Shown: piece by piece, positions 1 to 10,219 of the stretch
Position numbering within the stretch: position 1 is the stretch's first letter
Layout of the letters: every line of letters begins with the position of its first letter
DNA from: Carposina sasakii
Taxonomy: Eukaryota; Arthropoda; Insecta; Lepidoptera; Carposinidae
Length of the DNA stretch: 64,000 nt
Assembly: GCA_014607495.2 (NCBI GenBank)
Contig: CP053170.1
Coordinates: forward strand, 6,696,001-6,760,000
Direction: 5' to 3'
Translations under genes and position numbers: made by a program
The notes under the pieces: model-generated
Told to the model about the DNA's origin: nothing
Seen by the model: only the letters and a program-made list of their open reading frames with translations
Databases searched by the model: none

Positions 1-94
1 ATTAGTATGTGACATTTTGGAAAGCTTGTAACCTACTGACTTTTTGCGATAGTTTGTTATGGTTTGTGTAAAAAAGTATGGTATAATATATATG

Positions 95-211
95 ATATAA
101 TTATAAAATATTAATAAGAAAATGAAAAAATTCTTAACCCGAGTGAGATTTGAACTCACGACCACTCGCAAACCGTGCTTTCGCTCTAACCAACTGAGCT
201 ATCGGGTCAAT
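95..211 (-). mobile_element. tRNA-derived SINE, family S1 (copy 1)
   Basis: On the minus strand the head folds like a tRNA. It has a 7-bp acceptor (GACCCGA/TCGGGTT with one wobble), a 4-bp D stem (GCTC/GAGC) and a perfect 5-bp T stem with loop TTCAAAT. The anticodon arm does not pair. A tail close to AAGAATTTTTTCATTTTC follows and is shared with the copies near 33.5, 35.3 and 35.6 kb. The shared tail and broken anticodon arm argue for a SINE rather than a working tRNA gene. Confidence 0.75.
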
Positions 212-415
212 TAACTAGGATGACGAATATTGCATTGTCTAGTTAACTATGTATGATTTTAAGCATGAGCTGGATATCACCTTTAACTTTTAAATTCCAA
301 GTTCTAACTGATTATTAACATTTGTCCCTAAACGTGATTGTGAGGTTATTTTATGATATACCTACATATAAAACAAGAACTTATAAAAAAAGGAGTAAGA
401 TATCATCACCCTTAC

Positions 416-563
416 CTGCATATTTCGACCTGAAGCATGCACCTATTCAGATAGGTCCTCCCATTGGTTCCGCAGACAGGGTCCCTCTCTGATGTGCATC
501 GGTGATCGCACTTCGAACCCTTCGCACGCGAGCAGGTACCCTGGTCAGGTGCTAGACGAACTC
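416..563 (-). CDS. Kazal-type protease inhibitor, third coding exon
   Basis: Internal exon of a secreted Kazal inhibitor. The acceptor CCATTTCCAG lies just before 563 and the donor AG|GTAAGG just after 416. It starts with 2 bases of a split codon (phase matches the exon at 1193-1333) and ends with 2 bases of another, so the gene continues left of the window. It supplies the last cysteine of domain 1 (DQGTC) and five cysteines of domain 2 with spacing C-x3-C-x7-C-x10-C-x6-C, including the hallmark DPVCGTNGRTY. Known for the family: such domains present an exposed loop that blocks serine proteases, usually outside the cell. The target protease cannot be read here. The residue two after the second cysteine, the usual P1 position, is Ser in domain 2. 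Confidence 0.88.
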
Positions 564-787
564 CTGGAAATGGGAGTAGGTATATGAACATTAGAAGGTT
601 TACGACTTCTTTCTGAACCAAGAACTTTAATTTTTAGGTCTGCCAATTATCAGGTAGATAGAGCCATATTGTTTACGAGTAAATATTGTAAATCATCAAT
701 TTTATCCATCATTTATTATTTTTACCTGTGTTGATGCTGGGAATAATGATGAAGGGACTAGAATACATCAGCTGCATCTCCGTCATA

Positions 788-978
788 GTTAATATCTCTC
801 TATGAAAAAACTAGCATAAACACTGAACACACTGGATAAATTTCGCCCCATCAAGTATGTAATAGATTTTTTTTTTATTTACATCCTTTCCCAGATTTTT
901 TTTTGGCATAGTCTTACTTTATTTGATGTATAGAGTACGTACCCTTCGTTAAGGGTGGCAACGAAATCATTCTGTATA
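788..978 (+). mobile_element. M1 MITE, right-half fragment
   Basis: Carries the M1 segments CTAGCATAAACACTG, AATTTCGCCC, TTTGATGTATAGAGTACGTA and CCTTCGTTAAGGGTGGCAAC and ends near TTCTGTAT. The left half is absent here; a left-half fragment sits about 500 bp further right at 1479. Confidence 0.75.
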
Positions 979-1192
979 TGCATTATTTTTAGGTAATTAA
1001 AGAGAAATTTATGTATAACCAAGCAATTTATTAAATGCAAGCAGTTTTATTTAGTTAGACCAATATTTCAAAAATATCACTTCTTGTTCACATACCTACT
1101 CCCACTTTAAGACCTTAGGGTATGTTAATGTGCTTTTCTAAACCTATCACAAAAAAGAAGCTGACAAGTTTTTAATCTCTTACCACTCTTAC

Positions 1193-1333
1193 CTTTCCCA
1201 CAAGTCTTCTTCCTCATCTCACACAGGGATGGGTAGATGTACCCATCGGTGGCGCACACTGGCTCCCCCTGGAGGGCTGGCCCGCAGATCCTGGGGCAGG
1301 AAGCATCGCGGGCGCCATCAGTCCAGGATAAAG
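1193..1333 (-). CDS. Kazal-type protease inhibitor, second coding exon
   Basis: Exon bounded by the acceptor CTTCCAG before 1333 and the donor GGGAAAG|GTAAGA after 1193. It opens with 2 bases (CT) that complete the codon left by the start exon at 22619, giving Ala. It then encodes the end of the signal peptide ([10 protein letters not shown]) and five cysteines of Kazal domain 1, C-x3-C-x9-C-x10-C-x6-C, with the typical [13 protein letters not shown] core. It ends with one base that joins the GA of the next exon to make Gly. The residue two after Cys2 is Pro, which would be unusual at a P1 position, so inhibitory strength is uncertain. The exon has no in-frame stop and its composition is richer in GC than the flanks. 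Confidence 0.88.
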
Positions 1334-1478
1334 CTGGAAGGAAACGATAAAATTATAGGAATTATAGAAAGGAAGTAAGTAAAATAATAAATCAATAAAT
1401 ATTATTATCAGGCAACACTAGCCCTTATTGTTAGTTATAACCCTATTGTTAGTAGTCTACAAACTTATGCTTATATAA

Positions 1479-1640
1479 CATCAGGGTGATTTTTGGTCGC
1501 AACGTTCCCACTAGCCATCTTATTGTGGAAGTTAGTGTCTGGTTTCCAAAAAAGGGTCCAAAGTTGAGTAAATAGACTGCGTTTTTCTGCATAAATGCAC
1601 ATACCTTAACCCTTTAGACACTATAAATTTCGCAGTCTAC
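1479..1640 (+). mobile_element. M1 MITE, left-half fragment
   Basis: Starts TCAGGGTGATTTTTGGTCG, near the M1 end, and continues through GTCCAAAGTTGAGTAAATAG and TTTTTCTGCATAAATGCACA before it decays. It lies in the intron downstream of the Kazal start exon. Confidence 0.75.
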
Positions 1641-1909
1641 ATAAACTTACTTTATTTCTTAATACGCTTAGTATAACATATAGTAGGTACCTAGATTTTA
1701 CTGCTATTTAAGCAAGCTATATACCTATAAGTTCACAAACTTTGAACCTAAGTGCTAAAATACCAAGCGAAACTAAATACTCGACATAATTCTTTAAGAG
1801 TGTGAAATCTCCGTCGGATTCCTAGCGAGAGATAAGGGGTGTTTGTGCAACAATGTCTGTGGTCGGGCCACAACACTTCTGGGCTTATTTTATTTAGGGC
1901 AAATTTTTC

Positions 1910-2040
1910 CAACCGTGAGATAGCCTATCTGAAGAATAAAGTTGATGCGTCTCTATTATGATCAGGTTTTAGAGAAAGACATCATCAACTTTATTCTCTA
2001 ATAGGCTGTCTGCCGTTTGGACAAAAATTGGCCGTGAATG
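1910..2040. repeat. Imperfect inverted repeat
   Basis: Left arm ATAGCCTATCTGAAGAATAA with AGTTGATG answers right arm CATCAACTTTATTCTCTAAT with AGGCTGTCTG. A related arm occurs at about 2820-2860, so this is probably a small fold-back MITE family with at least two pieces. Confidence 0.5.
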
Positions 2041-2665
2041 CATATTACACAATATTCTTCTGCCGTCTGCCCGCTTCACTACATCCTACTTTGTACGGAT
2101 TTTATTTAAATATTGCATCTACGGGTAGTGGTACGATTGGTCGATGAAATCCACCGTGGATTGGTTGAAAGCTGGTGATAACTGTGTATCTGTTGATTTA
2201 TTTTATAGTCTAACGGGATTACAATATTGTACACTATATTAAATTTATATTAAAACGTTAAAACAATCTCTAACATCCGCCGATGTTATGGCCCCAAAGA
2301 AAGGAACAAAATAGCGAGCGAAGACTAGGAAAGTCCATTAAGGCAATCCCAGACTACAGCCGAGAGATAGAATATAATCCTTTCGCGTTAAAATCTTTTA
2401 TTTTTTATTATTTTTGGTATCACGACCTTAAGATGAACCTACCTTTTACGATAATCAGCCTTATAATATCAGATATTTGGCATACTTATTTGTAATCCAT
2501 ATAGAAGATCTTTAAACTTATTTATCTGTTTAACTTTGGCCATTTAAAACTACTAACTTGTGTTTAACAAATGTGTATTATACTAAAGGACGATTTTACC
2601 AATGGTTACATAATTTATCTGAGGGAATTTGAAGTTGTCTTTCTGTAAAACTTGATCAAGACAGA
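2040..2665. other. No recognisable feature
   Basis: AT-rich DNA without convincing open frames or repeat homology within the window. Confidence 0.4.
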
Positions 2666-2669
2666 GATA

Positions 2670-2870
2670 TAATGGTCGATTCCGGCAGACACACTTAAAC
2701 CTAAACGTAATAATTAGTCTTACCTGTCCTTTTCTCTCTCAGCCATTTATGTTAAGAACGGAGAGAGATAGACCTGACTAAGATTAGGTTTACGTTTAAG
2801 TGTGACAGTCAGAATCAACCCTATAATCAACTTTATCCTTTAGATAGGTTATCTGACTAAAAAAATCAGC
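2670..2870. repeat. Imperfect inverted repeat, fold-back element
   Basis: ACACTTAAACCTAAACGTAA and TTAGTCTTACCTGTCC on the left are answered by GACCTGACTAAGATTAGG and TTTACGTTTAAGTGTG on the right, with CT-rich and GA-rich inner arms. This is a probable non-autonomous DNA transposon remnant. Confidence 0.5.
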
Positions 2871-3514
2871 TCTAAATGTCGGAATCCACTCAAATTCATA
2901 CGAAATAATCATGAAACAATTTCGACTAAGTACAAATAAAACTAATGATTCAAACTGCATTCAATACTAATATATGAAAGTCCCACGAGAAAAAACTTTA
3001 TTTAATTATAGCGATGTCATTTTCTGAAGTTAGATTTTATTTGCCAATTAATAATTGTTTTGAGCACTGTTTCATTTATTGTAGGTACATAAGTTTATTA
3101 AAATGGTCATGCGTAATATATATTGAACGTTTTTTTTCTGTTAACCTACGGGATATAATAAAAATGTAGTAATACTCGTAAAATTCTGAAATATTCAGAT
3201 AACGATGATGTTATTGTAAAAAGGATTATGAAAAATTGTTTAAATTCGGAGGGTTGGTCGTAAAGCCAGTTGAATAGCTGCTTCGATAATTTTTATCGTA
3301 AAAGTAGCATCACTATAGTAATTAATTAAGGAAAAGTTTGAAAATATTAAATTATAGGTATAGATATAAAGCGGCGGTAGGCTCATTCACTTCCACGTAG
3401 AAACTATTAGGTTAACTGTGATATATACCCACTTTACATTTCTGCCAAAACCCCACAGAATAATGGGCAATAATAATAATGACTATAAGTAGATGTATCG
3501 TGTTTAAATCTTGT

Positions 3515-3585
3515 AGATGTAGATTTGAACCCACGACCTAAGCTATGTTCAAGCTAGTCACTGAGCTATCGCCGCTTCTAGGGCA
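3515..3585 (-). mobile_element. tRNA-like SINE head fragment
   Basis: On the minus strand GCGATAGCTCAGTGACTAGC resembles an A box and GTGGGTTCAAATC a B box. There is no cloverleaf with a paired anticodon arm, so it is read as a decayed SINE head. Confidence 0.45.
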
Positions 3586-3810
3586 TTAACCACTGTCAAC
3601 CAGGGTCTAGAAGGTCTAGAAAGCTTACAGACATTTTCAAACGCCATCGTACATCAAAATGACAGCTGACCACGATCGCTACATGCTAGAAAACCGCTGT
3701 TTTCTATGGAAAATATCGCTTTCCATGCTCGCAGATATATCGCCAATATTAATAAAAGTGAGAGACGAAATGAGGGTTGTATTATATCAATTATTAAATT
3801 GACGATTGAC

Positions 3811-3995
3811 TTTTCGGTTCCTCACAATTCCAGTCCTTGACACTTAGATTGCATTACTTTACGTTACATTACACTAATAGAATCTAAGTGTCAAGGACTG
3901 GAATTGTGAGGCACCGAAAAGTCTAATGGTGCATCGAAACTGTTTGTATGACATTAGCACTCTATGTCTACATCTTATTCCTCTACGGCGTAATG
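3811..3995. mobile_element. M5 fold-back MITE (diverged copy)
   Basis: Long, nearly perfect arms meet around 3865. The left arm begins CTCACAATTCCAGTCCTTGA and the right arm ends in its complement TCAAGGACTGGAATTGTGAG, followed by GCACCGAAAAGTC. The right end CATCTTATTCCTCTACG matches the M5 copy at 42499-42690. The left outer end is lost. Confidence 0.7.
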
Positions 3996-4259
3996 TAGAC
4001 AAAATAGGACGTGATCCTAGGGTCACCTTTACTGGCACCCTACTGCCCTTGGCCCATGAGTTATCCAGGTCACTTCCCGATTAGTCCTGACTGCACGCAT
4101 GCATATGCACTTGATTTATTACATAGGTAATCTGTTTGTTGACATTATAGAGGTCAATATGGGCTATTCTCTCCGTGGTCACATTGTTCATAGATTTACT
4201 ATCAAATTCTAAAGAATGGGCAAGTTAAGAGTAGGTACACTAAGGGCCGGCCGATAGTT

Positions 4260-4505
4260 CCCAAGATACCTACCAAAGTTGAGTAAATATATAGAATAAA
4301 TACACATTCGCGCGTAGCAATATTTTTTCAAGATAAATAATTAATATCTGTCTATGAAAAAACTAGCGTAAACACTGGACACTATAAATTTCGTCCGATC
4401 AAGTAATAAAAAAAATAAAAAATAAAAATTACATCGTTTCCCAGCAGATATTATATTTGATGTATAGAGTACGTACCCTTCGTTAAGGGTGGCAATCCTG
4501 TATAA
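4260..4505 (+). mobile_element. M1 MITE, truncated
   Basis: Retains AAAGTTGAGTAAATA, GCGCGTAGCAATATTTTTTC, TCTGTCTATGAAAAAACTAG and the right end CCTTCGTTAAGGGTGGCAAT...CCTGTAT. The left terminus is missing. Confidence 0.7.
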
Positions 4506-4647
4506 ATGCAAGTAAATATAAATCTATACAGTGAAGATTGAAATATATGAGCTGCGTTCTATACAACAACCTGCCCGGCTTCGCACGGGTAAACGCCCCC
4601 TACTAGTAATATTATAATCGTGTGTTGTGTATAGGTTTAATAAAAGA

Positions 4648-4888
4648 TGCTGTGTCCGTGCTGATACGAGGCTTTACTAGATTACATCAGCATCTCATCC
4701 GTGCATTTTTTAAAAGTCGTCTAGGGAACTCGGGTATTCTCTCAGGCGAAAACCTAGCAACTTGTCACTGATCATCGACATCTAACCCCACTATGCTAAA
4801 CGTGGCTGTAAGATATCCCTTATGATCCTGCAGTTCTGGCTACCCCATTTCGGGAACACGGCCGGATGTGTGTAGGTACAATCAATAA
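4648..4888 (+). mobile_element. Family Z repeat
   Basis: One of the longer Z copies. The Z landmarks in order are CTTCACTAGAATACATCAGC, CCGTGCATGTCGTAAGAGTC, GGAACTC, CTCTCAGGCGATAAGCTAGC, AACTTGTCACTGATC, CGCTATGCTAAACGTGGCTG, GATCCTGCAGTTCTGGCTAC and GGGAACACAGCCGTGT. No coding capacity was found in any copy. Confidence 0.7.
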
Positions 4889-4889
4889 T

Positions 4890-4982
4890 TAGCGTAAGTA
4901 TGCTTCCATGGAGGAAAATGATGGTGATGATGAGAAGATTCCGTAGTTTTCGGGAACGTTGACGACCAAAAATCATCCTGTA
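4890..4982 (-). mobile_element. M1 MITE, left-end fragment
   Basis: Reads, in reverse, the M1 left end: ACGTTGACGACCAAAAATCA followed by TCCTGTA. It directly follows the Z copy, so the two may have been joined by insertion and deletion. Confidence 0.6.
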
Positions 4983-4984
4983 GA

Positions 4985-5990
4985 CTACATGGAAATCATG
5001 ATATAAGTAAATATATTTCGGAAAGTCCCAACTTATCGCTTGGCTATATAAGTCATACAGAGAATATCCTCGATCAGCCTTTTAGGCTGCCTTTCCACCA
5101 TAGATATGCTAAGTAATGCTAATACTATATCGCTGTTGCTACGGAATACCACTAATCAAATTCTTTGAAATTATAGACCAATAAAATATGATTGCATATC
5201 GCATCGATTGAGAAGCAAGGAACAGAAAGATTTAATGCAAAATAGCTTAATTTTTAAGACATAATCTAAAATAAGCCCAGTAGCTAATTGGTCAAACAAA
5301 TTGCAGTATCACTGTCTAATTAAAACTTTTATAACTCTCAAAACAAAACTAATTATAACCCATACGAATTACGATGATACTTCAAAATTGACCATTAAAA
5401 TTAATTGGAGGACATCAAAACAACATTAAACTGAATGGACGCAGCAGCGAAAGTTGTGCAAATGTTATTGCTTGTAATAAGATGAAATGCGTGCACTTAG
5501 CACTAGGATGTGAGGCTAGGTGTATGTATTATATGTTGAAAGCATATTGTACCTAAAATACGCCGTATTACAAAACGGCTAGGCATTTTAAATCATGAAA
5601 GCAAGCAAAATAAGGACGTTGAACGTTTCTAAAACGCTATCAAATGGACATGTCCAAACCAAAGCTAGTAAATCAAAACAAATCCATAATCAAAAACGTT
5701 TTGTTGAAAGATAACATTTTTATTTTGCGCGATTGCCTTCCATCTCTCAATATTATAGTTACAGTAGGTCAGTCAACTGATTTTGAGAGATTTATTTGCA
5801 TATTTTAATCTTCAATAGGCTATACCTATTTGCATGAAATTTTTTTATTTCATTTTTAGATTCTACGTAAATTAATAAAGTTTGCCCTTGGAATGGCATA
5901 TCTAAGTTTAACCGTTTTAGATTTACAGCGATTCAAAAATACGAGCCGGCAAAATGTTTTTGAAACGCTCCGCCCCTGATTACGTAAAAG
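4985..5990. other. No recognisable feature
   Basis: AT-rich intronic DNA of the Kazal gene. No gene, tRNA or clear repeat is visible. Confidence 0.4.
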
Positions 5991-6006
5991 CAATAGCAAA
6001 GCCGAA

Positions 6007-6133
6007 GCAAAGCGATAGCGAAAATTGTACAATATTCACCTTGAAATGTCAAAGTTCCTTTGAAATTTATTTTACGTAATACGAATTTGACAAGCAATCA
6101 GCGATTTTTGTACAATTTTCGCTATCGCTTTGC
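6007..6133. repeat. Perfect 26-bp inverted repeat
   Basis: The arm at 6007-6032 (GCAAAGCGATAGCGAAAATT then GTACAA) is exactly the reverse complement of 6108-6133, with a 75-bp loop. The outer flanks also contain TTACGTAA-like inverted pieces. This is probably a MITE or other fold-back element. Confidence 0.75.
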
Positions 6134-6713
6134 TTTTGCGGGGGCCGTTTGCTCCATACTAAAATCGCATAGACTTTGACGTCATAGTACACAACGGTCT
6201 CAAATTAGTATGGGAAATAATGCAATCTTATTTCATAAACGTAATATAAACATTTTTGTGTATAGTTGCCAATAAAAATTGTTTATTAAAAATTGTTTAT
6301 TATATCAATAATGAGATAATTAAAAATATGGGTAAAATCCTTTTATGTTAGCGTTGTTTAATTCTTTAAACTTTTAAACACCTGTAACTTTGGTATTTAT
6401 TAACCGATTTATGTTATAAAAAAAACTGGGATTTAACTCTATCTCTAGTATTACAATTACCGAACCGTATAAGAAGCAAATTCTGACAAACTATTTGATT
6501 ATGGACAATGTGCTTCATGCCACACTATAAAAATGTTATTTTGTAATAATACGTGGCAATTAAATAATAGGCATCGCAAATAATATAAATATCTATTTAC
6601 ATTTTAAATATAGCCACAAAAGTTAGATCAGCGATAAAAACTAATTCCTGCGTGTACGCACATGCATGCACCGTAAAAGTAAATACTTTAGAGCTCTCCT
6701 AGCGACCTAGCTA

Positions 6714-7095
6714 TACAGAGTGATTTTTGGTACTCAACGTTCCCGAAAACTACGGAATCTTCTCACCATCACGATCATTTTTCTCCATGGAAGCATACCT
6801 GAGAAGTGTCTGGTTTTCAAAATATTAGTGTCCAAAGTTGAGTAAATAGACTGCGTTTATCTGCATAAATGCACATTGACGCGTGTAGCAAGATTTTTTC
6901 ACGAGAAATAATTAATATCGGTCTATGAAAAAAACTAGCATAAACACTGGACACTATAAATTTCGCCCGATGAAGTAATAAAAAAAAAAAAAAATTTACA
7001 TCGTTTACCAACTTTTTTTTTGGCATAAACTTACTTTATTTGATGTATAGAGTACGTACTCTTCGTTAAGGGTGGCCACGAAAAAACATGCTGTA
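6714..7095 (+). mobile_element. M1 MITE, near full length
   Basis: A complete-looking copy of about 380 bp. It begins TACAGAGTGATTTTTGGT and ends in CATGCTGTA. Inside are AAACTACGGAATCTTCTCA, ATCATTTTTCTCCATGGAAG, GTGTAGCAAGATTTTTTCAC, CTATGAAAAAAACTAGCATA and the poly-T or poly-A track after CGATGAAGTAAT. It has no coding capacity. Confidence 0.8.
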
Positions 7096-7202
7096 TGTGG
7101 CTTAATAGGATCATAAAATAGAAATTCATTTTGTCGACTCCCTAATTGTCGACAAGCTTCGTTTAGTACAAAACGTACAAAACGTATTTTAAAAGTTATC
7201 GT

Positions 7203-7459
7203 TTTATTTACATACATACATACATATAATCACGCCTTTATCCCTTACGGGGTAGGCAGGGCACTAAGGGCCGATAGAACCACATGGTGCCACTTCTGAC
7301 CAATTTTGAGGGTATAGTTGAGATGTACAAGTTCGGTTAGTAGTGACAGGTGGTCAACCCATCGCCTACAAAACACCAAGACCCTCTTGTCCCTCTACTG
7401 GCTTGTACAGTATGCCCGGGAAGAGAAGCAACTGTAGTATTACACGTTATTTTTTCACT
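7203..7459 (+). mobile_element. Family P repeat
   Basis: Begins with a (CATA)n run, then AATCACGCCTTTATCCCTTA, GGGGTAGGCAGGGCAC, GCCACTTCTGACCAATTTTG, GTACAAGTTCGGTTAGTAGT, GACAGGTGGTCAACCCATCG, CCCGGGAAGAGAAGCA and TTTTTTCACTCCCA. Five other copies are in this window. Short length and tetranucleotide end suggest a SINE-like retroposon. Confidence 0.75.
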
Positions 7460-7916
7460 CCCACGTTTTATTTTATAACAAAATAATCCTTACTAATATT
7501 AGCATCATTGTAATAGGCCATAATTATAAAAGATATAAATGGTTAAGGTATAATTGTTATATTTTATTTTATGCACAAAGATTAAAAACATAGCACAGAA
7601 TATAAACGAAGGAATTATGTAGACCGAGCATAGAGATTACGGTAGGCCGATTATGTATCTTGCAACAGGAAAACAGCAATACGACAGCTATCGTACATTT
7701 TTTTTGCGTTGAAATATCATTTTTTTTTATTTGTTGTCAGGAAAACAAATTTTATAAGCGATCAGTGAAAAGGGTACAATTATGTTTGCTATCGTACCGC
7801 TTTTGGTACATAGGTATTATCTATGTATATTAGGTACGAGGACGGAATTTATTGTCAGAAGTCATATTATGACATAAGTATATTCATGACTTTCATATCG
7901 ATACGAATCAACCTAA

Positions 7917-8179
7917 ACAGGATGTAACAGAAAGGGTATGTTAAACGAAAAGCTTGGTAAATAGCCCACCATAGAGAACCTATTTCCAAAATTTGAGACT
8001 CGATATTACACGTTTATTTTTCAAGATTGTAGGAACATTTCTGAGTTCTGTAGGAATTCTCCATACTATCAGGAAAAATAAACATGTGATTTTGAGTCTG
8101 AAATTTTGTGGATAGGTTCCTTTTAGTGGGCTGGATACATAGCTTTTCGCTTAACATACCCATTTTGTTACACCGTGTA
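7917..8179. mobile_element. M2 fold-back MITE
   Basis: Ends ACAGGATGTAACAGAAAGGG and TTTTGTTACACCGTGT are inverted, and the homology continues inward (GGTATGTTAAACGAAAAGC versus GCTTTTCGCTTAACATACCC; TAGCCCACCATAGAGAACC). The arms are close to half the element, so nearly all of it can fold on itself. This is the most diverged of four M2 copies. Confidence 0.75.
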
Positions 8180-8640
8180 TAGTAAGATTTTTTGTATTGA
8201 GATTGACAACTAAAAGGTTGTTTACTAGTTTAGATAAATAAATTCCATTACTTATTACCATAGCGACATCGAAAATTGATAGAAATTCCTATTCAATAGA
8301 TAGGCGATTTTAAAACAATTACTTTGCCATTTGGCAAACCATAGCCTATGAGTATTGGATTCGTGAATGAGATACAATGAGGAGGAGAAAAACAATTCGT
8401 CTTTTTCATATCAAAACTTATTTTTTTTTATTTATTTATTTTATTTACCAAAATCCACAGCACTTAGAATAGTACAGATTTTAGCATTCTATCATCATAA
8501 CATACTGCCATTTATGGATTTTCATTTTATATAATAATAATAATGAGAGAGCAAAAATATTATTACATTACTTAAATAATGATACATATTAGGTACTTAA
8601 AGTTGTTGGTGTGTTAGTAAAATTACAGTCGTGTAAGGAT

Positions 8641-8644
8641 GTAT

Positions 8645-8718
<74 letters not shown>
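8641..8718. repeat. (GT)n microsatellite
   Basis: About 78 bp of almost pure GT, opening with GTATGTGTATGTGTGT. It is followed by TGATTGATTATTGTTGATTA. Confidence 0.95.
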
Positions 8719-8889
8719 TTGATTATTGTTGATTATTATTAATAATTTTAATCAAGTCTGACCTGAAACATAAAATAGGTCCAGGCTAGCGAAGTTTTTA
8801 TTATAGCTGCTCTGTATACGACAGACAATGGAGTTTCGTGCATAGTTTGTTGGGTTAGGGGAAGGTCGAAAAGCCGAGTATGCCGTGTA

Positions 8890-8970
8890 CTTATAGTATG
8901 ATCTTGCAGTTATGGCTACCTCATTACGGGAACACAGCCGTGTATAGGTATAATTATGCATGTAAGTATG
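8890..8970 (+). mobile_element. Family Z, 3' fragment
   Basis: Contains ATGATCTTGCAGTTATGGCT, then ACCTCATTACGGGAACACAG and CCGTGTATAGGTATAATTAT, which is the right-hand third of Z. Confidence 0.6.
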
Positions 8971-9174
8971 TAAAAAAATTGTAAAATTTTAGGCCAGGTT
9001 GTTTAGATACCTAATGCACCATTTAGTTTTGGTTACTCCAAATTCCTTGAGCGATAAATTCATTTACACTTCATTTATAATATTTATTTTGTAATTTTAT
9101 TGAGATTCAAATCACAGAGATCAAAATAACAACTAATAGGATAGCTTTTGAATGATTGATTTCCCAGATTTTCA

Positions 9175-9426
9175 TTGAATTATGTACTCGTACAAGGAAA
9201 TGTAGCAGACTGAAGTGGCAGTAGGCAGGCCACATCTGTCGTAGAACCGATGGACGGTAGAGTAAACGGGTTCTCGAATTGAGACCGGCCAGATGGACCG
9301 ATGACTTAAAGAGGACGGCTGATAGTGACTGTATGGCTAAAATGGGAAATCGAGCCATGTGACGTACACTGGGGGAGGCCTACGTCCAGCAGTGGACTGC
9401 CATATGCTGACGACGACGACGACGAC
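9175..9426 (+). mobile_element. RTE-like non-LTR retrotransposon, 3' end
   Basis: Encodes remnants of an RTE-type C terminus (reading like LKWQ.AGHI.RR.DGR). It then has GGCCAGATGGACCGATGACT and GGGGGAGGCCTACGTCCAGC with AGTGGACTGC, ending in a (GAC)n tail at 9408-9426. It is a 5'-truncated copy. Confidence 0.7.
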
Positions 9427-9949
9427 ATCGTCGTCTTTTACATACAAGTAAAAGGTATATGTAGTTAATTAGTTACTAGATGATAAGTTTTATTTTTACG
9501 AGGGTAAATGGGGAATCGTAGACGAGCAGACAAATCTCACAGACGGCCATTGTGGCCGCATTACGGCCTGCGTGGACTATTTGGCGGTCTCATAGATACA
9601 ATAGACATCACAGCTCCATTTTATATCCTACTCCATGATGCGTAAAATGGTTTGCACAAAACAAGGCCATTATAATTCTGTCGCAGTACAATTTTATGGC
9701 CGTTTTCAATAAAATAAATGGATGAATGGATAGCTCTTTGTAATAGGCAGTTACGCATTTAAACATAAATATTGAATACTTACTTCTTCGGAGGTAATTC
9801 GAATGATTTATAAGGATTTCTATTTTATGGTAGTTTAATAGAGTCTAGGTATAACGACTTCCTTCACCGTGTTCCTATTAAAAATATTATTTTTCCTAGA
9901 AAAATGGATTCGGTACTTGACGGTGAGTTATTGGTTATTTCTTCTTCAC

Positions 9950-10215
9950 ACCATACACCCTCCACTGACCCTCGGATCTGATAACTCATAACTGCGAAAA
10001 CAAGCACTTGCACTACCTACAATCGCCACAATAAACCAGATCCGAGCACCTGGCATGCAAGATAATACATCGCACTATTCCGAAATCAAAAACTAGATTA
10101 ATAATCTACATATGTTTTGCCAACACCCGTGGCATCCTCAGGATTATAGAAATTAGTAAACCACTAATTATTAAACTTTAAAACCCAACACATTACACAG
10201 AATTAACTTCCTGGT
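9950..10215 (-). mobile_element. Family H repeat with hammerhead-like motif (copy 1)
   Basis: Shares about 260 bp with copies at 28590 and 32648. Landmarks (plus strand) are CTCCACTGACCCTCGGATCT, GATAACTCATAACTGCGAAA, GCACTTGCACTACCTACAAT, CCGAAATCAAAA and GTGGCATCCTCAGGATTATA. Outside flanks differ, so these are dispersed copies. The autonomous partner is unknown. A Penelope-like or retrozyme-type element would fit the ribozyme motif, but this is inference. Confidence 0.7.
10101..10147 (-). ncRNA. Hammerhead-like ribozyme motif (H copy 1)
   Basis: On the minus strand: ATAATC, then CTGAGGA (fits CUGANGA), then T, GCCA, a CGGGTGT loop and TGGC, then AAAAC, ATAT and GTA, then GATTAT. Stem I (ATAATC/GATTAT) is perfect over 6 bp, stem II is GCCA/TGGC, stem III is the tiny AC/GT around ATAT, and the predicted NUH cleavage triplet is GTA. 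Two deviations weaken it: an extra T between core and stem II, and A in place of the invariant G of GAA. Probably inactive as it stands. Confidence 0.4.
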
Positions 10216-10219
10216 CTCT

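Noticed and set aside
95..211. Genuine tRNA gene
   Set aside because: D and T arms are good, but the anticodon arm does not pair, and the 3' tail is shared with three other dispersed copies, so it is a SINE.
8641..8718. Z-DNA or regulatory element at the GT run
   Set aside because: A plain dinucleotide microsatellite; nothing nearby suggests regulation.
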